Shown: one piece after another, positions 1 through 5,970 of the stretch
How positions within the stretch are numbered: position 1 is the first letter of the stretch
Layout of the letters: every line of letters starts with the position of its first letter
Assembly: GCA_020433785.1 (NCBI GenBank)
Contig: JAGRCC010000033.1
Location: 1-15,539 of the forward strand
Length of the DNA stretch: 15,539 bases
Origin: Anaerolineae bacterium
GTDB taxonomy: Bacteria > Chloroflexota > Anaerolineae > 4572-78 > J111
Direction of reading: 5' to 3'
The notes under the pieces: generated by a model
Seen by the model: only the letters and a program-made list of their open reading frames with translations
What the model was told of the DNA's origin: nothing
The model's database searches: none
Program-made: the position numbers and the translations under genes

Positions 1-1102
1 AGTCGGCCAAGGCCTCGTCGTAATGTTTCAGGTTATTGTAGGTGACAGCCCGATTGTTGTAATCACCAGCGGTAAAGTCGGTAACCTGGGGACGGCTAGG
101 TAGGGGCCGGCCAATCTGCCCTTCGTACAGGCTGCTCAACCGATCCAACAGAACCCCCAATTCATGGGGGCGGTCGGCGGGGGCTTTGGCCAGGCAGGCT
201 TGGATCAGCCGGCCCATAGCCCCGGGTAAGTCAAGCGGCAGGTCCGGCGGCGGCTCATGTTCGTGGTGGTGCTGCATGGCGCTGAGCCACTGCTGCGGCG
301 TGGTCCGGGTAAAATCGACCCGGAAGGGCCAGTTGCCGGTCAGCATCTCATACAAAATACAGCCCACGGCGTAGATGTCGGTCCGCGCATCCAGGGCCTC
401 GCCGCGCCACTGCTCCGGGGCCATGTAGGCCGGCGTCCCGGCGATGCCACCTTGCTTGACCAGCGATTGTCGCCCCCCCTCAATCCCCCCTTCGACTTCG
501 CTCAGGACAGGCCCCGCTGGGGGGGAAGCCTGTTCCCCCTCCCTTTGGGAGGGGGTTAGGGGGAGGGCCTCCACCTCCAACCCCGCCCTCTCCACAATCT
601 GAGCCAGGCCAAAGTCGGTGATCTTGGCCAACCCACCCTGCGCCACCAGAATATTCTCCGGCTTCAAATCGCGATGGACCAACCCCGGCTGCTTCGCCTG
701 GGCGTGGATCAGGCCGCGGACTACATCGAGGGTGATCTCCAGCGCCGTCTTCAGATCAAGTGGGCCGTGGCGCAGCCAGCCCCGCAGGTCGGCCCCTTTG
801 CCCTCCTCCCCGGCAATCCATTCGAGCACCATAAAAGGCTGATTGTCGAGCGTATCCATATGGAAACAGCGGACAATGTTGGGGTGCTTTTCCAAGCCCA
901 CCCAGGTCGCCACCTCCTGCTCAAAGGCTTGGCGCAATGTGCTCGATTGATAGCGCTGCTGAAAGGTCTTGAGGGCGTAGGGAGCCATCTCCTCTAAATC
1001 CAGGCAGAGGTAGACTTCGCCCATGCCGCCCATCAGGGCCTGGTACACTTCATAGCGCCCGCCAATGCGGTCGCCGGGTTGGTAGCGGGGTTGGGGTTTC
1101 AT
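1..1102 (-). CDS. Ser/Thr protein kinase with TPR start (partial, C-terminus off window)
   Basis: This is the N-terminal 367 codons of a Hanks-type Ser/Thr kinase that runs out of the window. The glycine loop is GGMGEV (residues 25-30), the likely ATP-binding lysine is K45 (YALK), the catalytic loop is HRDLKPEN (143-150), DFG is 163-165, APE is 228-230, TDIYAVG begins at 241, and the closing arginine is in ADRP. Residues about 347-367 (YNNRAVTYNNLKHYDEALAD) start a TPR repeat, so the full protein is probably a cytoplasmic kinase-TPR fusion. The ATG at 1102-1100 is preceded by GGGAGG (1111-1116) with an 8-nt spacer. An insert of about 33 residues (178-211), encoded by a palindromic repeat, lies between DFG and APE and makes the activation segment 68 residues long, against roughly 20-35 usually. 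All key kinase residues are present. The substrate cannot be predicted. Confidence 0.93.
   Translation of the reverse strand, partial: MKPQPRYQPGDRIGGRYEVYQALMGGMGEVYLCLDLEEMAPYALKTFQQRYQSSTLRQAFEQEVATWVGLEKHPNIVRCFHMDTLDNQPFMVLEWIAGEEGKGADLRGWLRHGPLDLKTALEITLDVVRGLIHAQAKQPGLVHRDLKPENILVAQGGLAKITDFGLAQIVERAGLEVEALPLTPSQREGEQASPPAGPVLSEVEGGIEGGRQSLVKQGGIAGTPAYMAPEQWRGEALDARTDIYAVGCILYEMLTGNWPFRVDFTRTTPQQWLSAMQHHHEHEPPPDLPLDLPGAMGRLIQACLAKAPADRPHELGVLLDRLSSLYEGQIGRPLPSRPQVTDFTAGDYNNRAVTYNNLKHYDEALAD
470..570. repeat. Palindromic repeat element inserted in the kinase gene
   Basis: The element contains a perfect hairpin, CCCCCTCCC-TTT-GGGAGGGGG (535-555), a GC-rich CCCC-GCT-GGGG segment near 512, and the module TTCGACTTCGCTCAGGACAG (491-510). 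On the kinase strand the module encodes VLSEVEG. I recall this module as a widespread dispersed repeat in bacterial genomes; that is memory and was not searched. The kinase frame stays open through it. Confidence 0.7.
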
Positions 1103-1123
1103 GCAGTATGCCTCCCTGTGGCT

Positions 1124-1160
1124 AAAATAAAAAGCGCACCACGATAGTCTGTGATGCGCT
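1124..1160 (-). terminator. Terminator-like hairpin in the kinase leader
   Basis: In minus-strand RNA, AGCGCAUCAC pairs with GUGGUGCGCU (10 bp including one U-G wobble, 8-nt loop) and is followed directly by UUUUAUUUU. It ends only about 8 nt before the kinase SD and 22 nt before the ATG, so no promoter fits between it and the gene. It could stop read-through from upstream genes or act as an attenuator. Confidence 0.65.
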
Positions 1161-1272
1161 GGTACAAACAGAAGTTGATAACGCTGCCGTAGGTAGAATC
1201 TATAGTATTGCGTAACTGCCCGACCAAGGTTACCACGCGTTCCTAACCTCTCATCAAGTCTTAAATGTTAAG

Positions 1273-1301
1273 AGCGTAGCATAGTTGGCCGCCAAATTCA
1301 A
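1273..1301 (-). promoter_or_regulatory. Possible sigma70-like promoter for the kinase gene
   Basis: Reading the minus strand, TTGAAT (1301-1296) and TACGCT (1278-1273) are separated by 17 nt. A transcript would start near 1266 and carry a leader of about 165 nt containing the 1124-1160 hairpin. Match quality is modest and sigma preferences in this lineage are not known to me. Confidence 0.3.
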
Positions 1302-1456
1302 TAACCAAATAATACCGGTTGATCGCAAAGTTGTTACATAGGTTGCAAGAGCGGGCTTGAGTGAACTTTTTTGACAAGGTACTTTTGGGTTTTAAGGTTT
1401 GCGATTGGGGGTTGCTTTGTGCAAAGGTAGCATTCCGGCGAGTGGGCTGGACGATT

Positions 1457-1490
1457 GGAAATCGTGGGAGTCCCAGACGTTCCACCAGGC
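1457..1490. repeat. 34-bp dispersed sequence, copy 1 (gene-free)
   Basis: This segment, from GGAAATCGTGGGAGTCCCA to ACGTTCCACCAGGC, matches 3729-3762 at 33 of 34 positions (G1476 against C3748). Similarity stops abruptly on both sides. Copy 2 lies inside the hydrolase gene. Confidence 0.75.
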
Positions 1491-1517
1491 TCCCGGAACA
1501 TCGGCACCCTAGAGAAC

Positions 1518-3428
1518 TCACAAAGGCCAGATAAACGGAACCAGCAGCAGGCTGAAGAGCATAAACAACAGCATCAAAGGCAGCCCCACTTTGGGGAAAT
1601 CGCTAAAGCTGTAGCTGCCCGGGGTCAGAATCAGGGTATTGACCGGCGAGGCGATGGGCGTCAGAAAGGCCGACGAGGCCCCGACGACCACCATCATCAT
1701 CACCGGCAGCGGGTTGACGCCAATGCCTTGGGCCGCCTGGATGGCGATGGGCGCGACCAGGACGGCGGTGGCGCTGTTGCTGATGACCTGGGTAAAGCCG
1801 GTGGTCAATAGAAAAACACCGGCCATCAATGCGATAGGACTGAAACTGCCCAGAGTGCCGACCATCACATCGGCGATGAACTCGGCCCCGCCGGTATTCT
1901 CCAGGGCGGTACTCATCGGCAGCATGGCGGCGATGAGAATGACGCTTTCCCAGTTGATAGCCCGATAGGCTTGCTCCATATTGACACAGCCGCCCAAGAC
2001 CATGATAACTGCGGCGATGATAACCGCGATAGCCGTGGAGACCACCCCGGTCAGCATCATCAAGACCATGCCAATCAGCGCCACTATGGCCACTGTCGAC
2101 TGGGGCGTGAGGCCGGTAGGTTGCTCTAACTCAGCCGGCTGCCCAACAACCACAAAGTTACGGCTTTCCTTTTCCAACAGCCGAATATCTTGCCAGCTAC
2201 CCCGAATCAGCAGGGCATCGCCGAAAGTGAGCTTAATATCGGCCGACGGTTGATCGTCAATCAGGCTGCCGCGCCGCAACACACCCAGCACCTGCACCTT
2301 ATACTTTTGGGCAAAATGGGCCGAAGCCAGGGTATAGCCGACCAGTTCCGAACGCGGCGTGATTAAGAGTTCAGCCAACCCAATCTCTTGCGAGAGCAGT
2401 TCATCCCCCTGAGGATTGCCGTTTTCCCCATCCGCCGGCTGCACACCCAGATTGTGCCGAACGGCTAATTCTTCGATAGCCTGGGGGTTGCCCTCGACCA
2501 TTAAGATGTCATTGGCCTGAATCAGTGTATCAGCGCCGGGAATGGTCTCCGCTTCCGGCTGAAAAACTCGACCAACGCCGTCTTGGATCTGCTGCATCGA
2601 AAAGAACGTGTCGGGGCTAGAACCGGCGGCCGGGCCGCGCTCGATCCTAACGACCGAGACGCCGAAGTTGGCTCCTATGGCGGTTTGCCCCAACGTTTTA
2701 TTGACCAGATCCGATTGGCGTCTGACACGCAAACGGGCCAGGTTTTGGCCAAGGTGATACGTTTCGACGACGTCCTCTAACGAAAAGCCGCTTGTGCGGT
2801 TCGCCTCTTGCGATTTACGGTCGGGCAGGAGTTGACGTCCAAACAGGAGAAAATAGGCGATACCAACCAGCAGCAAAGGCAAGCCGATAAAACTGAACTC
2901 GAAAAAACCAAAGGGGCGAACACCGGCTTCAACCAGGGCATCGACGATGATCAGGTTGGGGGGGCTGCCGATCAGGGTAATTAGCCCGCCCATCGAGGCC
3001 GCAAAGGCAAGCGGGATCAGTAGTTTAGTCGGTGTTGTGCCTATCTTCCAGGCTGCCGCCGCCACGGCCGGCAGCAAAACGGCTACGGTCCCGGTGTTGC
3101 TCAAAAAGCCCGACAGAAGCGCTGCTCCGGCCATCAAAACAACAATCAGACGCGTCTGGCTGCTGCCGGCCAGATCGAGCAGCCGGCCACTAATCCAGTC
3201 GGCCACGCCGGTCCGAAACAGGCCGGCTCCCACCACAAACAATCCGGCAATCATAATAACGGTGCTGTTTGAAAAACCGGCCAGCGCCTGATCGGTGGTG
3301 ATCATACCGGTCAAGACCAGGGCCAGCAGCGACAGCAGGGCCACAATATCGACCCGCAGTTTGTCCGAGATAAAGACCACAATTGTGATCCCCAGAATGG
3401 CAAAGACTAAAAGCATGTCCGAGTTCAT
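1518..3428 (-). CDS. SLC13/DASS-family permease with two RCK_C-like domains
   Basis: This 636-residue inner-membrane protein is a sodium-coupled or proton-coupled anion transporter of the divalent anion:Na+ symporter type. Both family repeats carry the expected hairpin motifs: SNTGT (110-114) with GSPPNLI (154-160) in the first half, and SNSAT (550-554) with SPVNTLI (594-600) in the second. Between the two membrane halves is a soluble stretch of about 230 residues holding two TrkA_C/RCK_C-like domains (about 228-325 and 345-430). That layout is known from SAC1/SLT-like sulfate transporters and many bacterial paralogues, so sulfate or a dicarboxylate is a reasonable but unproven substrate. The ATG at 3428 is preceded by AGAGG about 5 nt away. 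It is probably transcribed alone; repeat-filled DNA separates it from the upstream hydrolase gene. Confidence 0.93.
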   Translation of the reverse strand: MNSDMLLVFAILGITIVVFISDKLRVDIVALLSLLALVLTGMITTDQALAGFSNSTVIMIAGLFVVGAGLFRTGVADWISGRLLDLAGSSQTRLIVVLMAGAALLSGFLSNTGTVAVLLPAVAAAAWKIGTTPTKLLIPLAFAASMGGLITLIGSPPNLIIVDALVEAGVRPFGFFEFSFIGLPLLLVGIAYFLLFGRQLLPDRKSQEANRTSGFSLEDVVETYHLGQNLARLRVRRQSDLVNKTLGQTAIGANFGVSVVRIERGPAAGSSPDTFFSMQQIQDGVGRVFQPEAETIPGADTLIQANDILMVEGNPQAIEELAVRHNLGVQPADGENGNPQGDELLSQEIGLAELLITPRSELVGYTLASAHFAQKYKVQVLGVLRRGSLIDDQPSADIKLTFGDALLIRGSWQDIRLLEKESRNFVVVGQPAELEQPTGLTPQSTVAIVALIGMVLMMLTGVVSTAIAVIIAAVIMVLGGCVNMEQAYRAINWESVILIAAMLPMSTALENTGGAEFIADVMVGTLGSFSPIALMAGVFLLTTGFTQVISNSATAVLVAPIAIQAAQGIGVNPLPVMMMVVVGASSAFLTPIASPVNTLILTPGSYSFSDFPKVGLPLMLLFMLFSLLLVPFIWPL

Positions 3429-3472
3429 ATATTCCTCTTGTTAGGATCAGCCATTGAATACCTTAGACGATC

Positions 3473-3583
3473 TAATTGGAGATTAGAGATTAGACATTAG
3501 AGATTGGGAGATTACGCTTACAAATCTCCTTATCTCCTTATCTCCACTTACTCCCTACGCCCTACTCCCGTCTTCCTACTCCC
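3473..3583. repeat. Simple intergenic repeats (GATTAGA-type and GGGAGTAGGG-type)
   Basis: The stretch carries several GAGATTAGA/GACATTAGAGATT units (about 3479-3505), then GGAGATT and AATCTCC that can pair across 9 nt, then CTCCTTAT repeats, and finally CTCCCTACGCCCTACTCCC units (about 3550-3580). On the minus strand the last block reads as GGGAGTAGGG repeats like those at 10051-10084. It directly abuts the hydrolase stop codon. Confidence 0.6.
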
Positions 3584-4479
3584 TAAACAACCTTCCTCAA
3601 CTTCTCCGCAAACAGCGTATAAAACGACGACATCTTCAAGCAGGCCAGGTGCGCGCCAGCTACTGAGAGGCCGCTGTTAAAGTACTCATCGTCGACGCCG
3701 TCAATAATTCCCCGCACGCTGAAGCTGAGGAAATCGTGGGAGTCCCACACGTTCCACCAGGCGCTTAGAAAGCGGCGGTCGGGAAAGGGGACGGGGTGGT
3801 CGGGGCCGTAACGGGCGTCGCTGGCTATGAAGAGCTTCATCTCTTCAAAGACGCCGATCTGGGTGGATATCGAGGTCCAGAAGTTAACGTGGATGCCGGC
3901 ATACGCCGGCATGTGGGGCAAAAAGTGGGTAAAGATATCGTACAGGATCAGACCGCCTAAACTGTGGCTAAGCACGATGAGCGGCTCGCCGTTGCGACTC
4001 TGTTGGTTACGCCGGGCCTCGGCGAGCGCGGCTAAAACCCGGGCCGGGATCGGGCCGGGTTGGGGGGCCAGGCCCCGCACGGCCAAATAGTGAAAAGCAT
4101 CGCCGATGAAGGTGGTCGTTTGCATGAAGTGAGGCCGGCGAAACAGCGAAACAATCCGGGATAAGTAGTGGCCGGCTAGCGCGGCCATGCGGTTCCAACT
4201 CTCCATCATAATATGGCGTTTGCGACCGGTGCGGATCAGCGAGGTCAGCGGATGGTTGTACATCGAAAACATCCGGGCTTCGGGGATACTTGCCCCATCC
4301 CAGGCCAGCTTGACCCCTAAATCGCCCCAATAGGCCAGGGTAATGGCTACATTCTCCGGATCGGGAGCGATGACCGGGGCGACATAGTGGCGCAGATGCT
4401 GCTCGACGTGCTCCCAATCGACATCATAGCGGCGGTAATAGGTTCGCGTGCCCGCGCCGTGAACAAAGACAATCGGCAT
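3583..4479 (-). CDS. Alpha/beta hydrolase (serine hydrolase), substrate unknown
   Basis: A 298-residue soluble serine hydrolase with no signal peptide. The N-terminal strand and oxyanion segment is IVFVHGAG (3-10), and the nucleophile elbow is SHSLGG (171-176), making S173 the likely nucleophile. WNVWDSHDFLSF (242-253) probably supplies the acid (D246 or D249), and GAHLACL (275-281) the histidine H277. This arrangement fits lipase/esterase-like members of the fold; the substrate is not predictable. The ATG at 4479 has GGAG 6 nt upstream. Two oddities lie inside it: residues 190-196 (MPAYAGI) are encoded by a perfect inverted repeat, and residues about 240-250 are encoded by a 34-bp sequence that recurs in gene-free DNA near 1470. 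The TAG stop merges into an intergenic GGGAGTAGG repeat. Confidence 0.85.
   Translation of the reverse strand: MPIVFVHGAGTRTYYRRYDVDWEHVEQHLRHYVAPVIAPDPENVAITLAYWGDLGVKLAWDGASIPEARMFSMYNHPLTSLIRTGRKRHIMMESWNRMAALAGHYLSRIVSLFRRPHFMQTTTFIGDAFHYLAVRGLAPQPGPIPARVLAALAEARRNQQSRNGEPLIVLSHSLGGLILYDIFTHFLPHMPAYAGIHVNFWTSISTQIGVFEEMKLFIASDARYGPDHPVPFPDRRFLSAWWNVWDSHDFLSFSVRGIIDGVDDEYFNSGLSVAGAHLACLKMSSFYTLFAEKLRKVV
3729..3762. repeat. 34-bp dispersed sequence, copy 2 (inside the hydrolase gene)
   Basis: This copy is 33/34 identical to 1457-1490. It encodes AWWNVWDSHDF, the region that probably carries the catalytic acid of the hydrolase. It contains the perfect inverted repeat GTGGGA-G-TCCCAC, which is broken in copy 1. 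Confidence 0.75.
3893..3912. repeat. REP-like inverted repeat inside the hydrolase gene
   Basis: ATGCCGGC (3893-3900) and GCCGGCAT (3905-3912) form a perfect 8-bp inverted repeat with a 4-nt loop. On the coding strand it reads MPAYAGI. The peptide PAYAG is a recurrent translation of REP-type palindromes in bacterial genomes (recalled, not searched). Confidence 0.55.
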
Positions 4480-4546
4480 TGTATACTCCGTCTCGTGTCA
4501 CCAAGAACCGTAAATGAAATAGTTTCTGCATTTGCATTTTAGTAAT

Positions 4547-4605
4547 TGGTAAATGGTAACTGGTAATTAGAGATTGAATAACCAATTACCAGTTACTATT
4601 TACCA
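4547..4605. repeat. 22-bp near-perfect hairpin between the hydrolase and GH1 genes
   Basis: GGTAAATGGTAACTGGTAATT (4548-4568) pairs with 4584-4604 with a single mismatch, plus one more closing pair, around a 15-nt loop. It is AT-rich, built of GGTAAxTGGTAA-like units, and lacks a U-tract, so it is a repeat element rather than a clear terminator. Its right arm contains the GH1 stop codon. Confidence 0.7.
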
Positions 4606-5939
4606 TTTACCCGAAGGCCATTGCGGGCGATGACGTCCCGGTACCAGGTGGCGCTTTGCTTCCAGGTGCGCTGCAAGGTGGTAAAATCGACGTGGACCAG
4701 GCCAAAGCGGGGCCGGTAGCCCTCTTCCCATTCAAAATTGTCCAGCAGCGACCAGACAAAATAGCCCTTTAGATTATAGCCGTCCCGAATGGCTCGATGC
4801 GCTTCGGCCAGGTGGGCGTGCAAATAGGCCACCCGATCCGGATCGTTAATCGTGCCGTCCGGTTGAACCGTATCGTTAAAGGCCGCGCCGTTTTCGGTGA
4901 TATATAACGGAATATCGGTGTAGCGGCCGGCCAGGCTGACCACGTCGTAGAGGCAGGGCGGATAAATCTCCCAGCCCATGGCCGTGGTCGGGCCTGACGG
5001 TGCAACCTGCCGGACATTGATCAGCGGGTTCCAGGGCCGCGCCCCAATCAGCCCGCGACTGTAGACATTTAGCCCCAGAAAATCGAGCGGCTGGCTGATG
5101 AGGTCGAGATCGCCGGGCCGGTCAGGGAGCCGGGTCAGGCGGCGGCGGAAAAAGGTCAAGGCGGCGGCCGGGTAGCGGCCTTGAAACAGCGGCTCGAAAT
5201 AAAGCCGGCTGGTCAGCAGGTCCATCAGGCCGGCGGCCCGCACGTCGGCCGGGTTGGGGGTGGCCGGTTGGCTGGGGCGCACGTTCAAGACAAGGCCGAT
5301 GCCCGGCGCCGGTAAATCCGAAGCCGAACGCGGCTGCAGGTCGCGAAACGCCTGCACGGCCAGCCCGTGCCCCAACAGCAGGTGATGGACAATATCCAGC
5401 GCCTGCCAAAAACGGCGCGTTCCCGGCGCTTTGGTCCCCAGTACATGGCCGGCAAAGGCAATGAGCATCGGTTCGTTGAGCGTGGCCCACAGCGGAACGT
5501 CCGCGCCAAAGGCGTCGATGACGCGCCCAGCGTAGTCGGCAAAGCGGTAGGCGGTGTCTCGGTTGGCCCAGCCGCCGGCGTCTTGCAGGGCCTGGGGCAA
5601 ATCCCAGTGGTACAGCGTGGCGACGGGGATGATACCGTGCCGGCGCAGGGCGGCGATTAAGCGCCGGTAGAAGTCGAAGCCGGCCGGATTGGGCCGGCTG
5701 TCGCCCTCGGGGAAGAGGCGGGTCCAGGCAAAGCTAAAGCGATAGGCGCGCAGCCCCAGCGCCGCCATTGTGGCCACATCCTCCGTGTAACGGTGGTAGT
5801 GGTCGCAGGCCACATCGCCGCTGGCCCCGCCTTCAACCCGGCCCGGGGTATGGCAGAAGCGATCCCAGATGCTCTCGCCCTTGCCGGCCTCGTTCCAGGC
5901 CCCCTCAATCTGATACGCCGAGGTGGCCGCGCCCCACAA
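4596..5939 (-). CDS. Glycoside hydrolase family 1 (beta-glucosidase/beta-galactosidase-like)
   Basis: A near-complete GH1 (beta/alpha)8-barrel enzyme that cleaves or transfers beta-linked glucose or galactose. From the TTG at 5939 it has 447 residues. It shows the conserved start WGAATSAYQIEGAW (2-15), the acid/base glutamate in TLNEP (E156), the nucleophile in YITENG (E349), and the aglycone/sugar-site stretch WSLLDNFEW (396-404). No signal peptide is visible. The start is problematic: the usual preceding residues LSFPPDFL are encoded in the same frame upstream of 5939, yet no ATG, GTG or TTG lies between the in-frame stop at 6012-6014 and 5939. Either an ATC at 5987 behind GGGAG is used, or an indel separates the gene from the ATG at 5971. 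The last residues, VNGK, and the TAG stop come from a hairpin repeat. It probably forms an operon with the upstream glycosyltransferase. Confidence 0.92.
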   Translation of the reverse strand: MWGAATSAYQIEGAWNEAGKGESIWDRFCHTPGRVEGGASGDVACDHYHRYTEDVATMAALGLRAYRFSFAWTRLFPEGDSRPNPAGFDFYRRLIAALRRHGIIPVATLYHWDLPQALQDAGGWANRDTAYRFADYAGRVIDAFGADVPLWATLNEPMLIAFAGHVLGTKAPGTRRFWQALDIVHHLLLGHGLAVQAFRDLQPRSASDLPAPGIGLVLNVRPSQPATPNPADVRAAGLMDLLTSRLYFEPLFQGRYPAAALTFFRRRLTRLPDRPGDLDLISQPLDFLGLNVYSRGLIGARPWNPLINVRQVAPSGPTTAMGWEIYPPCLYDVVSLAGRYTDIPLYITENGAAFNDTVQPDGTINDPDRVAYLHAHLAEAHRAIRDGYNLKGYFVWSLLDNFEWEEGYRPRFGLVHVDFTTLQRTWKQSATWYRDVIARNGLRVNGK

Positions 5940-5970
5940 GAAATCGGGCGGAAAGCTGAGCTGCCGGCCA

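Larger units (their letters stand above)
1103..1517. other. 415-bp gene-free stretch between the kinase and the permease
   Basis: No convincing gene is present. The only open frame of note (1261-1521, minus) has no family signature and reads through repeat-like DNA. The stretch holds the kinase SD, the terminator-like hairpin, a possible promoter, and one copy of a 34-bp dispersed sequence (1457-1490). The minus-strand RNA just after the permease stop can also fold GAUGUUCC with GGAACGUC, with no U-tract behind it. Confidence 0.6.

Noticed and set aside
257..559. Plus-strand frame ending in FDFAQDRP and GGG
   Set aside because: It is the reverse reading of the kinase gene through the palindromic repeat.
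1160..1260. T-box or riboswitch in the kinase leader
   Set aside because: A GCGTGGTAACC string looked T-box-like, but the AGGGTGGNACCGCG antiterminator core and specifier architecture are absent.
1370..1400. Plus-strand promoter with TTGACA
   Set aside because: The matching -10 would be TAAGGT, a poor fit, and there is no plus-strand gene downstream.
1261..1521. 86-codon minus-strand frame after the permease
   Set aside because: No SD, no recognisable domain, and it reads through the dispersed 34-bp sequence and promoter-like DNA.
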